Source: Pohlia nutans
Lineage: Eukaryota > Streptophyta > Bryopsida > Bryales > Mniaceae
Length of the DNA stretch: 64,000 nucleotides
Assembly: GCA_022496805.1 (NCBI GenBank)
Contig: CM040089.1
Location: 46,484,372 to 46,548,371, forward strand
Reading direction: 5' to 3'
Positions within the stretch are counted from its first letter, which is position 1; each line of letters begins with the position of its first letter. A model generated the notes under the pieces. The model was not told the origin of the DNA. It did not search any database and saw only the letters and a program-made list of their open reading frames with translations. Shown piece after piece: positions 43,280-54,356 of this stretch. A program made the translations under genes and the position numbers.

Positions 43280-45019
43280 CAGACCACGCGTACCATCCGG
43301 CCTGTATGTCCCTTTGTTTCTTTTGTTGATCTTGGGAGCAACTACTGTAGTATATCAATTCCACCATTCTTGAATATATAGATACCTATCCTTTCTTTCG
43401 GCTTGTGAAATCCGGCTCACGGTAGCAGCCTTATAGAGTGAGTTATTGTATGACACGGCCCTTCTGATTTTGTAGCTCTAGGGGTGGATTTTCCCGCATT
43501 TGGCAAGGAGCAGGAACGTTGTGGTATGTAAGCGTAACTTGCAATTGCACCAACACAACGTTTTGTTTTGCTTTTCCTTTTTTCAACTCACATGTTTTTA
43601 ACTTGAAAGGCATCTTCTTTGAGCTGCCATGCACAACAAGCCGGCTACAGTCTACTGGTTCACGGGGATCAAATGTCTTTGTTTTTCTTTGGGAAGCAAA
43701 TGAAAAGAAGATTCCATTGCAGAAAGGTAACCAAGCCTGCACCAGGGGTATGTTACCCAAGGGCGTTTGTTGAAGTCGATGTTGGACTTCCTGGTCTTCC
43801 TGCCTTTTCACCGAGTTCGCAGCATGCAGTTGTGAGGGGTGAAATTTCATTTTTGGGAATCGAACGTCCTCACTTTGTTATCCCACCTTAAAGGCCTTAG
43901 TTATGAGATTCACTCTCATATTATTCCCACAGATTGTGTCAAATTGGCGGCGCGTTGAGCTATATGCATTAAATGTACCATACATGTATGATGCAACAAC
44001 AATCAACGTTCAAAGGGTTTTTCCCTCAAGCGGTGATATTGTAATCAACCCTAAACTTAGTAGATGCATTGTTTGAGGGACTTAGGCAAACCCTAACTCT
44101 GCAAGTAGTCTCTTTTCTTGGTTGCATGTTTGAAAAGAGTTGCCGGTGCACCAATTTGTGTTGAACATGGATTGGGAGTTTTGAACACCCGGGTCACAGA
44201 GTAGCGGACAACAGGTCCAACATGTACTCATCAAATATTGCTTTCCAATTTGCATTTGTTACCTTTGATTTCTTCTCTTGTGAATATACAATAACAAGTA
44301 GTGTTATGTTGCAGACACCTCATACACAACTTAAAACTAACTGACTACTTGTTTGTTTTTTGTATAGGTACAAGTGAGGGATGCCACCTCTTGAAAATTC
44401 TCAAATTTCCAATTCATGCACTTGGAGCTGGAGCTTTGTTTGTTGCTTTTGTTCTTTTCCTGCAAATCACTATGTTTTGCTTTTATAGCTTTCTTTTGTG
44501 ATTGTTGATCGAGTTGGCGTCTATGCAGTTGTTGTATTACAATCTGCTTTAGTAAATCCCAAGGAGCAACTTGCACTTAGGATATGCAGTATTCATAGAG
44601 ATGACTCTGTCAAGTGGTTTACAATATTAAATTTTGTTTTATTTTTTTGTGTACCTTGTAAGCTTAGAACATGAACAATTTTGTAATGTTATATGGTATT
44701 GGATTTTGTTTTAATTCTTTGCTTATACAATAAGTTTAGGACATGAACGGTTTTTTCTGATGTTATGTGATACTGAATTTCTATTTAATTCTTTGCTTAT
44801 CTGTAAGCTTAGAACATGAACAATCTTGTGATGTTATGTGATTTTGCCTAAGGTATAGAACCCTGATTTAGTAGTGGACACAAGTCTATTTACTAAATCT
44901 GTTCTTATTAGGGTAAAGTGGGAGTTTTTTTCTAAATAGTGTTTAGAATATGCTTTGAATTTTCAAAAAAGAAAGAAACCCCCCTTTCCCCCATTTTTTT
45001 TCCTTTTTTTACACAATAG
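43280..45019. other. 3' flank of PDV2-like gene, no further gene recognised
   Basis: The first 150 bp are presumably 3' UTR. Frames at 43619-43891 and 44301-44501 show no family. Three diverged repeats of GTAAGCTTAGAACATGAAC(A/G)(A/G)T(C/T)TT with flanks lie at 44650-44860. Confidence 0.4.
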
Positions 45020-45250
45020 GAGCTGTATCCCAATGCAAGTCACATGAAGAAAACAACAATTGAACTAATTCTAAGTAAGAATGGTGAGAAATATTTTGAT
45101 TTTTTATGTCTTTTCGATAGAGGCCAAGGCCTCACCTAAACAAATTGAACTGTCCGATGGTTGGCTTCACGTGGTTCCAAAACACTTGCTCACCACTGCA
45201 AGTGGCGAAGAGGTGGGTGCCTATCCACAGCTTGTCAAATTTCTTAAGAA
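45020..45250 (+). pseudogene. Possible exon pair of an unrecognised host gene
   Basis: 45020-45074 (after ACACAATAG) reads ELYPNASHMKKTTIELIL, and 45121 onward (after TTTTCGATAG) reads AKASPKQIELSDGWLHVV, in phase if 45075-45120 (GTAAGA...ATAG) is removed. The segment looks protein-like, but the intron would be only 46 nt, short for a plant. No family recognised. Confidence 0.25.
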
Positions 45251-47178
45251 ACTTGGAACTAGCTTTTATCTAAAAACGATTTTTTGGGGTAAATCCGAAC
45301 TGAGGCAGTTAAGGGTACAATAATTAGAGTAGGAAGAATGATATGGGGGGTTCTAAATAAGTGATAGAGTGTAGAAGATGGGGCTTGCTCCCAACTGTAG
45401 AAAGAAAGAAGGATAGATGAGCTTATTCAATGAATGTATATAGAAAATACATGCTTCCAGATAAAGACGCCTCCCTGATGGGACATGTTCTCCATTCCAA
45501 AAATCCAACTTTCAGTACAATGGCAACAACGCACCTCTGGTCATCAAATTTCAATGGAGGGCACTCCCCATGCAACCTTAGAATACCCGTCGTCCCTCCC
45601 ACAGTCCACAAGGCACAAAATTAAAACCAAACCCTAATTTGTTTTTAGCTTAAAACAAGTTTTGCGCGGGGTTTTGGGTGCCTTGGCCAAATGCTTCCAA
45701 GTCAAGAGCTTGGTCTTGAGCCATGCTACCCAGACGTGATCGAAAGCGGTATCCTACATCATATACTCTATCTTAGTTTGGGGCCACACTTCTTGGTTAA
45801 ACAAATAGCATTTATGTCAATCCAACAAAGCCAGATGACGGACCAGATGGCCTTGAATTTCTACAATCTATGAGGGAGAGGAGAGCCGAGAAGGCACTGT
45901 TGCCAAACGATCCCAGCCATCTACCTTCCACTAACTCTATTTTCTGGTGATGATACAAAATAGAGAGTGCGTAATGCTAAGCACCTTGGGATTTTGCGCA
46001 GTCATAGAATCGATGAAGGATTGTCCAATCTAGCACCGCAGTGCAACTGTTGCATGCCGTTGGTATGTCGGGGTTGATGTGTGCCTGCCATGTGTGGACC
46101 ACGGGACACATGTAATATCGGGAACCTCACCTCGGCAAATGTCCCCCCTGGTAACATTTGCCATACCTTGCATGTGTGAGTTGTGTAAGCCATGTTGATA
46201 GGACTGCTTTGATTATACAGTTATAGAGTAGCTGGTTTCTTCCAGATCCTTGAATGGGAACTTGACTCAAATCTCAGCCCAGTTGAGGAGGCGTTGCTCC
46301 TCTCGGTTCCAGATGTCACACACCTGAGCCATACTAACTTTCATCAATGCGGTAGCTCTTTCAAGAGGAAAGCTTGAGTTGTGACCAATGTAGCATGTTG
46401 TCTACTATAGGCTGGTGGTCAGCACTTCGTCCACGTTTGAAGGCGGAACAACTTCTACCGTCTTATGGAGTTTTTGCCAAACAAGCTTTCATGATACGGT
46501 TGTGAATCTATGTGGGCAAAAAATTTGTAAGCAAAATTCCATTGTACAGCTGTTGGCCACGCTCCCTTTGAGGCTAGACAAAGTTGGAGTAGATGATTAG
46601 GAACGAAAAACTGTAAGTTGGAAGAGCCGGGTGTGTTAATGGGATTTTTAGCCGGCCAGGACAGAGGTAAAAACATGGCAGTAACTTGGAGCAGTAACAG
46701 TGAAACTGGGTAAATCCAGGGACAATAACTGTGATTGTGTAGAGTCAACACAGTTGACCTGTTGTTCTGTCAGGACATGATGAACAGTTCTGTCAAAGCA
46801 GGATGAACAATTTTGTCCATGTAGGATGAACAATTTTGTTAGGGCAGGCAGTTAGGGTAGCAACTAGTGTTAGGACTGGCGGCTAGGATTAGAGCAGCTA
46901 GGGTTAGGGTTGACTAGGGTTAGGGCAATATTTGAGGGCGTTGAGCCCTCATTTGGAGAGAGTTCTTCTTTGGGGTTTTGGAGGGGTTTTTTGAGAGGGG
47001 CAGATTTGGGGTTTTGGTGGAGGTTTTGGAACAGAAGTAGTAGTTTCCCTTTAATAAAAATCTCCCTTTCACAAGGTGCCAAAGCTTGTAGGATCCTTGG
47101 CCATGAGCGCGTGTAGCGCGTCTTCGGAGTCTACAATATTCAGGCCTCCATGTTTCTTCGAAACACAAGTTGGACCAG

Positions 47179-47852
47179 CTAACCCGAGTGAAGCTCTTGT
47201 AGGAAGTGCCGGACCTTAGAAAGTTGCGTATCGAAGCGTGGATCTTCTTGATAATTTGCAATGAGCCTCCTCAGATAGAAATGAAGAACCAAAGTGTTGA
47301 CAGGAGTACCAAGTTTACCACCACTGTCTTGCCAGCAAGTGCTAACTGGACCGTAGTCCAATAAATAATATTTTTTTAAATTCTCATGTAAGAATTCATC
47401 GATATCTCCTATTCTAAGCTCAAGGCTAAACAAAGTGCCAAGTAATTTAGATAGGTTGTACTCAATTGCCTACTAGATCTCAAAATGTTGCAGCCACGGT
47501 GGCGGGGCCTCAGGAGAGATCCAATATGCAATGCTCTTATCCCAATTGATCTTGAGGCGGGAATCTAGTCTGAAAAGCTCCAGTAGCAGCACCAAGTGAC
47601 GTAGGTTTGCCTTAGAGCCTTGGATGGTAAAGTTAACATCATTGGTGTATTGGATGATTAGTTGTTCGATGACAGCGTCCGGTAACGTGATCTTATGTAG
47701 GGACCCGTTGTCCGGGGCGCGATGGATGGTGATGTTCAGGGCCTCACCAACTACAAGAAATAGGTAAGGAGCGAGTAGGCAGCCTTGACGTATGCCCTCT
47801 CTGGATTGAAAACCTCTTTGTTTTCTGGTCGTTGGTTTAGACAATTGCTTTT
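47179..47852 (-). pseudogene. L1-like reverse transcriptase fragment
   Basis: GFQSREGIRQGCLLAPYLFLVVGEAL matches RT motif B (shown in part). The catalytic YADD is replaced by YTND (IQYTNDVNF), so it is inactive. A second frame (47433-47179) continues with RIGDIDEFLHENLK, typical of the region after the palm in plant L1. Confidence 0.7.
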
Positions 47853-47956
47853 GCTAAGTTGAACAAAAGATGCACTAATCGTAGGAAGCTCGGGGGGATG
47901 CCGGGCGAGTGTTGTCATTGTCTGAAAGAGAAACTCAAGCTTAACCATGTCACAAG

Positions 47957-48295
47957 CACTATTAGAGAAATGGGGTTCCTAACCTGCACAAAATCAACAG
48001 AAATTATGTTGGTTCTGTGCGGGTTAGGAACAGCTGATTCCGGATCACAATGAACAGAAAATGTAGTTTGATTTTTGGTAGTAGCACATAACGCAACATA
48101 TAGTTATTATGTAATCGAAGCCACTATATTGAAATGGCCATGCACGCTAAACAACGAGAAAACTTGTTAGTTCCAAGAGAAAACTTGTTGGTTCTGTGCA
48201 GATGACTAAATGTTTGCTACGTTAAACCCATTCTCTGTTGGTTCCAACAGATGTGTCTTGGTTTTGTCTTGGTTTTTACGCACTCTCTAGTAGTG
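47957..48295. mobile_element. 339-bp CACTA MITE with AAG target duplication
   Basis: Left end CACTATTAGAGA, right end TCTCTAGTAGTG (inverted complement with one mismatch), flanked by AAG on both sides (47954-47956 and 48296-48298). Subterminal GTTGGTTC and AATCAACAG words occur inside, as in the 11369/26098 termini. No coding capacity. Confidence 0.8.
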
Positions 48296-48298
48296 AAG

Positions 48299-48986
48299 CT
48301 TTCACGAAATCTAACTTGAGCAAATCATCTCTTGTTGGGATTCCTTTGCCTATGCCATAGTCTCATCTATCATCAACACATTATCGAGAATGTACCCTTA
48401 CGCGTTTGTATGGTACAGTTCACTAACTCCTCTTGGTGAACTAACTACATTTTGGTACACATTTGTGCACTGAGCATTTTGTTTAAAAAACTAACTTTCA
48501 AATCAATTTGAAAATTATGTAGCAATGATTTAATGAAAAATGAGTGGACCAGCTTCTAGATTTATGTACATACTATCCAAAAAATAAAATTTCAGAATGT
48601 TTAAATGATTTTAAGTTGAAGATTATGAGTATCAAAACTCCCACTTTAATAACAGTTTTATCAATTTATGATAAAACTTTGAATGTAAATGTAGTTCATA
48701 TTTGACTCTATATTTTAAAATTTTAAAATAAACCAACTTGCAAAATTTCTTTCTCAAATACATTCAAAAAAGAAATCCATGAATATATTTTTTTAAATGA
48801 AGAAACAATTCATCCTCCCAAAAATAAAACATTTGAAAATTTAATCAATTCAAAAAAATTGAAAAGATTAGAGGAATTTTTTCTTCACATATTTGAACAC
48901 CAGAAAAATTCATAGCTCGTGGTGTGAGTAGGGTGATGATGCCCCACAGCCGGCACTAGGCTCTTCGGACAAGGAATTGTATCCTA
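48299..48986. other. AT-rich stretch, nothing recognised
   Basis: Low-complexity AT-rich sequence between the MITE and the endonuclease fragment. No frames of interest. Confidence 0.4.
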
Positions 48987-49256
48987 CCTTGGGCTCCATA
49001 AACTTGCTGTTCTCCATAATCTTCTGCCTAGCTTTGCAGCTTCTTCATGTCTAAGTTTATGTTCTTGCATGAACAAAGCATCCACCCCGGGCACGCTTTG
49101 TATATGGTTTTGCAACATTGGAATTGATGTTGCATCATTCAATCCACATACATTGAAGGAGAGGATTCTAAAGTAATAATGTACGGTTGAGGTGGGAGGT
49201 TTGAGTGCCTCCAGCACTGCTCCGGATTTGCTATGTCCGAGATCCCCAAGCATCAA
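48987..49256 (-). pseudogene. L1-like endonuclease N-terminal fragment
   Basis: Reads RILSFNVCGLNDATSIPMLQ and DALFMQEHKLRHEEAAKL, the beginning of an L1 EEP endonuclease (N of FNVCGL and E of QEHKL conserved). It stops soon after. Confidence 0.7.
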
Positions 49257-49889
49257 GAGCTAGTGAGGAATAAAATAGACAGTGTTAATCCGTGCAAATA
49301 AGAGATTTGAACATGTTGATTGCAGCAAAAATAATTGCAAAAATTCCACGGCTTTGAAAGAGGTAGAGGAGCCGTTGGGCAACGTGCACACAAGTATATC
49401 AAACCACCTCAATTGATAAGAAATGTTCAAAATGAAATCAATAAAATGTCTCGTAGACATGCCCTGTTGCTATTAGGATCAGTCAAGACCAAGGTGAAAA
49501 CCGGCCATTGTCGCCTACAAATCCGCCAATCCATCCATTCAACTTGCAAGCACTACTAGTTCTAGGCCGACCCATCCTTCGGTCTCCAACTTTGGTCCAT
49601 ACTCTATAGCCACGCTCTCTCTCTCCGCCATAAAGCGCCCAGATTCTGCAACGATTTGCGACCTCATCGCGTGCAAAAACCGTGCGCGCTCCATCTGTCG
49701 GTCCACGTGTCCACCACCCAAATCCGCCCTGATCACGTCGCATACCTGCTTGCACTAGGACCTTGGTGCGTCCCAAGGGGCTCAATCAACGGAGATAAGT
49801 CTGTTGTGGAGAGTCCAACCTTTTTCCGACGTCAACGTTCCACTGCAATTCTTGTAACAAACCTCCCAATAGGTTTGCCACCAACTCTC

Positions 49890-50545
49890 ACAACACTTAA
49901 TAATTGATTAATTCTTTATTGAGTTGAAGAACTCAAATCTTAGACCAACAAGATCTTGGTTTAAGATCAACCACCCAACCAAAGAGAAGTGATCTCAACA
50001 AAAGAGAGCCTCTACCTTCTCACCCCAGAGCTTTATATCCTAAGTCCCTTCACCATAGGAACTAGTAGTCTATCTCTAGTATTTTTACTTTCTATCTTCA
50101 AAATTAGATCTACTCCATAGATCTTTAAGTCCTTTAACTTTTAAATCTGGAGTGGTCTAACTCCAGTGCACCTCCTGTCCTCATCTTGAGTTGTCTAACT
50201 CTTATGTCCAAGTTCTCAATTTGGAGTGGTCTAACTAAATGTGGAGCTGTCAAACTCCAGTGCACATGTTATCAACTTGGAGTTGTCTAACTCCAGTCCA
50301 TCCATCTTCAGTTGTATTAAATCTTGCAAGAACAGTAGCTAACTAATAGTAAACACACAGCAGATTAACAAGCAGTAAACGGTGCAAATGACAAGTTCTT
50401 TATTGCAGAAACGCAATGTATACAGAGAAATTCCCGCCGAGGGTTTTGTGACATGGATGAATGGAGACTTTGTCATCCACATGACGGGCGAACGAATGTC
50501 ATCCATCCATTATGACTAATACTCCCACTCGACCTCATGTGCACT
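49890..50545 (-). repeat. Probable copia LTR relic (minus strand)
   Basis: On the minus strand GAGGTCGAGTGGGAGTATTA (near 50545-50526) resembles a copia purine tract at an LTR start; AATAAAGAATTAATCAATTA near 49920-49900 could be its polyadenylation end. Inside, 50141-50310 has five imperfect palindromes of the type TGGAGTTGTCTAACTCCA. No coding sequence remains. Confidence 0.4.
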
Positions 50546-50589
50546 ATGACAAAGTATCTATTACTCCCACATCCCAAACGTCCATATGT

Positions 50590-51115
50590 TTTGAATCAAC
50601 ATTGAGACAATGTTGTGTCAACTAGTTTGACACAATCTAAGAATCCAACATTGACTCAACAATGGTACAATGCACATTAACAAAACATTGCACCAGAAGC
50701 CTTCTTTCAATATCACTTCCATGATGCTATGTAATTATTGGATCAACAAGTGGTCATTGTTGGAACATACTATGTGGACTACATTGTAACAAAATTTGGA
50801 TGGAATTTGTTGAGACATTGCTTAACCATATACATATGTATACATTATTTGTACATCATTGAGCCATTATTTGCACATCATTTGCACATCATTGCCTCAA
50901 CATTGAGACAATGTTAAAAGTATGATCGTTATGTTGGCCGTTATTGTGCCAACAAGGTTATATTGTTGTGGTGTTGATGGCTCACAATTGTATCAACATC
51001 TATACAAATTGTGTCAATATTGGGTCAACATTGGGTCAACAATGACTCAACATTCTGTCAACATCAATACAAAATTGGCAAAATTTGCAACATTGAGTCA
51101 ACAGTTCAACACATC
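50590..51115. repeat. Array of CAACATTG/CAATGTTG words
   Basis: ACATTGAGACAATGT (a near-palindrome) occurs at about 50600 and 50900; TCAACATTGGGTCAACA, TCAACAATGACTCAACATT and related words fill 51010-51110. Spacing is irregular. Possibly a MITE with terminal motif arrays. Confidence 0.5.
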
Positions 51116-52064
51116 ATTTTCCTACTAACTTCTTCGCTTTGTCAAGCTAATGCCATGGAGTTCAAAGTCAACTTTATATTTTGTCAATCATATACTCAAA
51201 CGTATTTTACAATTCAAGTTCTTACGCATACTAATCACTTTCAATTGGATTTAAATCCATATATAAGTCAAAAAATTTAAAAATGGACAAATGAAACTTT
51301 TAAGCACCTAATCACTTGAGTATGTGATTCCTGCAAATTTTTGAAAATTTTGAATGTACATGTTGGCTTAGTTTAGCCTACCAACAACAAAGTTGAGAGA
51401 TTTTCATCTACCTAACCAATGACTACCTAGTTGTTGTACATAGAACAATCTACTTTGATCATAACTATGAAGCAAAAATGAATGTACCCAAAAGAATGAA
51501 TGTAGGAATGACACTTGCAAGAACATAGCGTTGAACATCACACCAATCGCATCGACCTTTCTCGTCCTTATACCTTCCTTTTTTCCCATCTCCCCAAACT
51601 CTGTTTCCTCGAAGACCAATCCACATGCCTGTGATTGAGGCACGAGTAGAACCCCTCAGTATGTGCAAACAAACAAAAAAGCAAGGCTTCTCAAGTCTTC
51701 TAACCCATTCACACCGTGTTTGGAAAAATGACTACAAAATCATCAAAGTATAAAATTATAAATGTGCACCATGTACACTTATGTACAAAATGAGAGTATG
51801 CCTTTGTGTGCATGGAGTTGCCTGCTTGCATGGAAGGTTGCATGTTGTTAGGAATAAGGAATTTAATTTATTTTTTGATAACCCTAAATCCTTCAAATTT
51901 TTGTTGTACTAGATACTAATTTATCTAATATGTTATTATACGTATTAATATGCATAATTGACTCATTGAAGAATTGGACCTCATTAGAAAGTTTTATTAG
52001 ATTGATTCAAGGTTTGAAATTGACAAACTCAAAGAATCGATGATCAAGATCTCATGACATGCAT
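51116..52064. other. AT-rich stretch, no gene recognised
   Basis: A 79-codon minus frame (51404-51643) shows no domain. Nothing else supported. Confidence 0.4.
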
Positions 52065-52285
52065 GACTAATTCACCTAAAGAACCAAAAAGCATGACCAA
52101 CTGCATTTTTATTATTATGAGTCCTACATGGTGTTTCTTTGGTTCAAAATTTTGATTAGTTTTCAACACATGCCAAATTTGATTCTGGTGATATAAAATT
52201 TGGACCCATCTAAATTATATTTTTCACTATATGATTGATTGAATTTGTCATTTTAAAATCATGAATCATTGGTCCTTTATGAGTT
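52065..52285 (-). repeat. TTAA-type MITE copy (minus strand)
   Basis: Reverse complement reads AAAGGACCAATGATTCATGA, TTTTAAAATGACAAATTC, CAGAATCAAATTTGGCATGTG and ends TTGGTTCTTTAGG, as in 27345 and 28023. Termini are worn. A further partial copy lies at 52790-52975. Confidence 0.6.
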
Positions 52286-53073
52286 GATCATATTGAATAC
52301 AAATGGGCCAAATTTTATATCACCAGGGATAGTATTATGGAGGATCTTCATCACATCCCCACAAGATGAGTGATACAAGCTTGACACAATTTCTACTCCG
52401 ATAATGGAGTTTCCATACATCCTATATGCAAGCTTTTCCCTGCAACAATCAACACAAACAACAACATACTGAGTGTCAGCCATATCACAGTATCACACAA
52501 GTCAACAAACAAATAAAACAACCCGTTGACTAGTCATCGACAAAAGTCAGCGCTTCAAATTTAAAATCAATCCTCAAATCCTCCAATTGGTAACAATGGC
52601 GGTAAATCACTGTCATCGTTTTGAGGAACCTGAGCAGTTCTGAGTCGCCCTCGTATCCATACACATTCTAGATTTTAGAGCTCAAGGTCTAAGTTGGCCA
52701 TCTGAGCACTTGAAAGTCCGAGTTTCTGAAGCTCTAGGCACCGATTTTGAGATTTTTTTGCGCACTTTGAAATAAGCCATTTTAACCAAGAAGCCCGAAT
52801 TGGGTCTCGATTTTTTAGTCTAAAGTCAGCTTCTTTTTTTCAATTTTTAAAAATATTTTCTTGCCGACACATGCAATGTTCTTCACTGATTCCAGTGATA
52901 TAAAATTTGGTCCCATCTGAATTATAATTTTCACCAATATGATCATTTTAAAACCACGAATCGTTGGTCCTTGAATATAGAGAGTAACTGACATTGGAGT
53001 CTGAAGGTCAACAAGAACAAATGGCATAGATGTGGCGACATTAACAATAGTCTCCATCACAGTCCGATCTCCT
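52286..53073 (-). other. Two exon-like segments on the minus strand between MITE copies
   Basis: Minus strand: after TTTCTTAACAG, 53073-52979 reads DRTVMETIVNVATSMPFVLV; after TTGATTGTTGCAG, about 52441-52325 reads EKLAYRMYGNSIIGVEIVSS and ends CCTG|GTGATA. Both have good acceptors and no internal stops. I do not recognise the protein. Could be a host-gene relic with MITEs in its introns. Confidence 0.3.
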
Positions 53074-53380
53074 GTTAAGAAAGAAAACTCATGAGGAAGA
53101 TGTCGTCTCTGCCATACTATACAATTTAGTATTATGCAAACATTAGCATTAGCAAGTAGATTTTAAAAAGGAACTAACCTTTAGGCATGCACTGGTGTTT
53201 GAACCATCGCAAATCTGGTCACACAGATACAAAAATGAGGTCCAAGGACAAAAATGAGTTGCAAGGTTTCATAGACGAAATTAGGGTTTCAGTCGTACCA
53301 TCCACAACAGCAATAGCGGCGCTGATCCAGCCAAATCACTCATCCGTCAAAGCGGCTCTCCATAATCGTTTCCTTGATGG

Positions 53381-53609
53381 TCCATTCTGTTCTTCATCTT
53401 CGCTGCAAATCAAAACCCCAAATCGAAACCCCAGCCACAAGAATTAAATTAACCCCTGACAGTCCATTCTGTTCTTCATCTTCGCTACAGATCGAAACCC
53501 CAAATCAAAACCCTAGCCACAAGAATTATATTAACCCCTGACGGTCCATTCTGTTCTTCATCTTCGCTGCAAATCGAAAACCCAGCCACAAGAATCATAT
53601 TAACCCCTA
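53381..53609. repeat. 82-bp tandem repeat, three copies
   Basis: TCCATTCTGTTCTTCATCTT starts copies at 53381, 53463 and 53545; the third lacks about 12 bp. Each ends with ATTAACCCCT(G/A). On the minus strand each unit carries TTGCAGCGAAGATG, so a splice-acceptor-like or start-like context is triplicated. Confidence 0.85.
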
Positions 53610-53752
53610 GGAAGCGTCTAAAACGCCCAATATGGCCATGATCTACATCACTGAACTTTGCGACGGTGGCATTTTCTCATTTTACCTCGGTTTTCTGATT
53701 GCAATACATCATTTAAAAGCTCTTGTACATCTCTATACTACCAGATCGACAG

Positions 53753-54170
53753 TGTCGATCTATTAATCGTAAATTAGGAGCTACCGGTAGGCCTACCGGT
53801 CTGAGTTTTTTACCACGGTAATTTTCCAAGTTACCCCAGCAGGTAGATCTAGGGAACAGTTTTTTACCGATCTGACCTAACTATCAGATCTGGTTGTACT
53901 GATATAAAAGCAATAGAGCCAAACCCATTGGCACAACTCATTTTCCAAGATACCTATCTGCCTTGTCAAAATTCCTTCTCCTTCACGTCTACCGATCAGT
54001 TATTTGTTTATGTTCTTTACTACCTGATTCTTTCATAGATTTCCTGACCTGTGATCTCTAAGTTACCATCAGTAGTGTTATCCTAGACTGTATTCTACTT
54101 CTTTCTCTCGGTAGCCGGTATACCTTCCGGTAGTAATTACCGAGTAGTTCTTTACAAGGGAGAGCTACCA
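53753..54170 (+). repeat. 5' LTR of the gypsy element
   Basis: Starts TGTCGATC and ends GAGCTACCA, followed by TTTGGCGACCATCTAGTG as likely primer-binding site. GATATAAAAGCAATAGAGCC (53901-53920) supplies a TATA box. CCGGTA words recur. Bounds set by comparison with 26827-27301. Confidence 0.65.
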
Positions 54171-54356
54171 TTTGGCGACCATCTAGTGTTCGAATTCTAG
54201 AAACCTTTTCCTTGATCCATGCAGTAGCCCCTTCCGGTACTCTATGGTTGTTGTAGTCGTCGTGTGACACTGGGCCACTCAAAAACATCCTACTATCGAA
54301 CCACTTATATAGTCGGTTTAGAAAACAAAAACCTCTTTAGACACCAGATCTATACT

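Larger units (their letters stand above)
45420..49256 (-). mobile_element. L1-like LINE relic, minus strand
   Basis: In minus-strand order: endonuclease fragment (49256-48987), RT fragment (47852-47179), zf-RVT-like piece (GTHQPRHTNGMQQLHCGARL, 46100-46010) and a degenerate C-terminal region. Many stops and shifts. A CACTA MITE (47957-48295) and AT-rich DNA interrupt it. This is a different LINE lineage from that at 13.8-24.5 kb and has no A-rich bias. Confidence 0.65.

Noticed and set aside
46880..46926. TTAGGG-like repeats (CTAGGGTTAGGGTTGACTAGGGTTAGGG)
   Set aside because: Only a few degenerate units inside decayed LINE or leader DNA; not a telomere or a clear interstitial telomeric array.
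49551..49566. CACTACTAGTTCTAGG as another CACTA terminus
   Set aside because: Matches the first nine bases only; no subterminal repeats and no partner end found.
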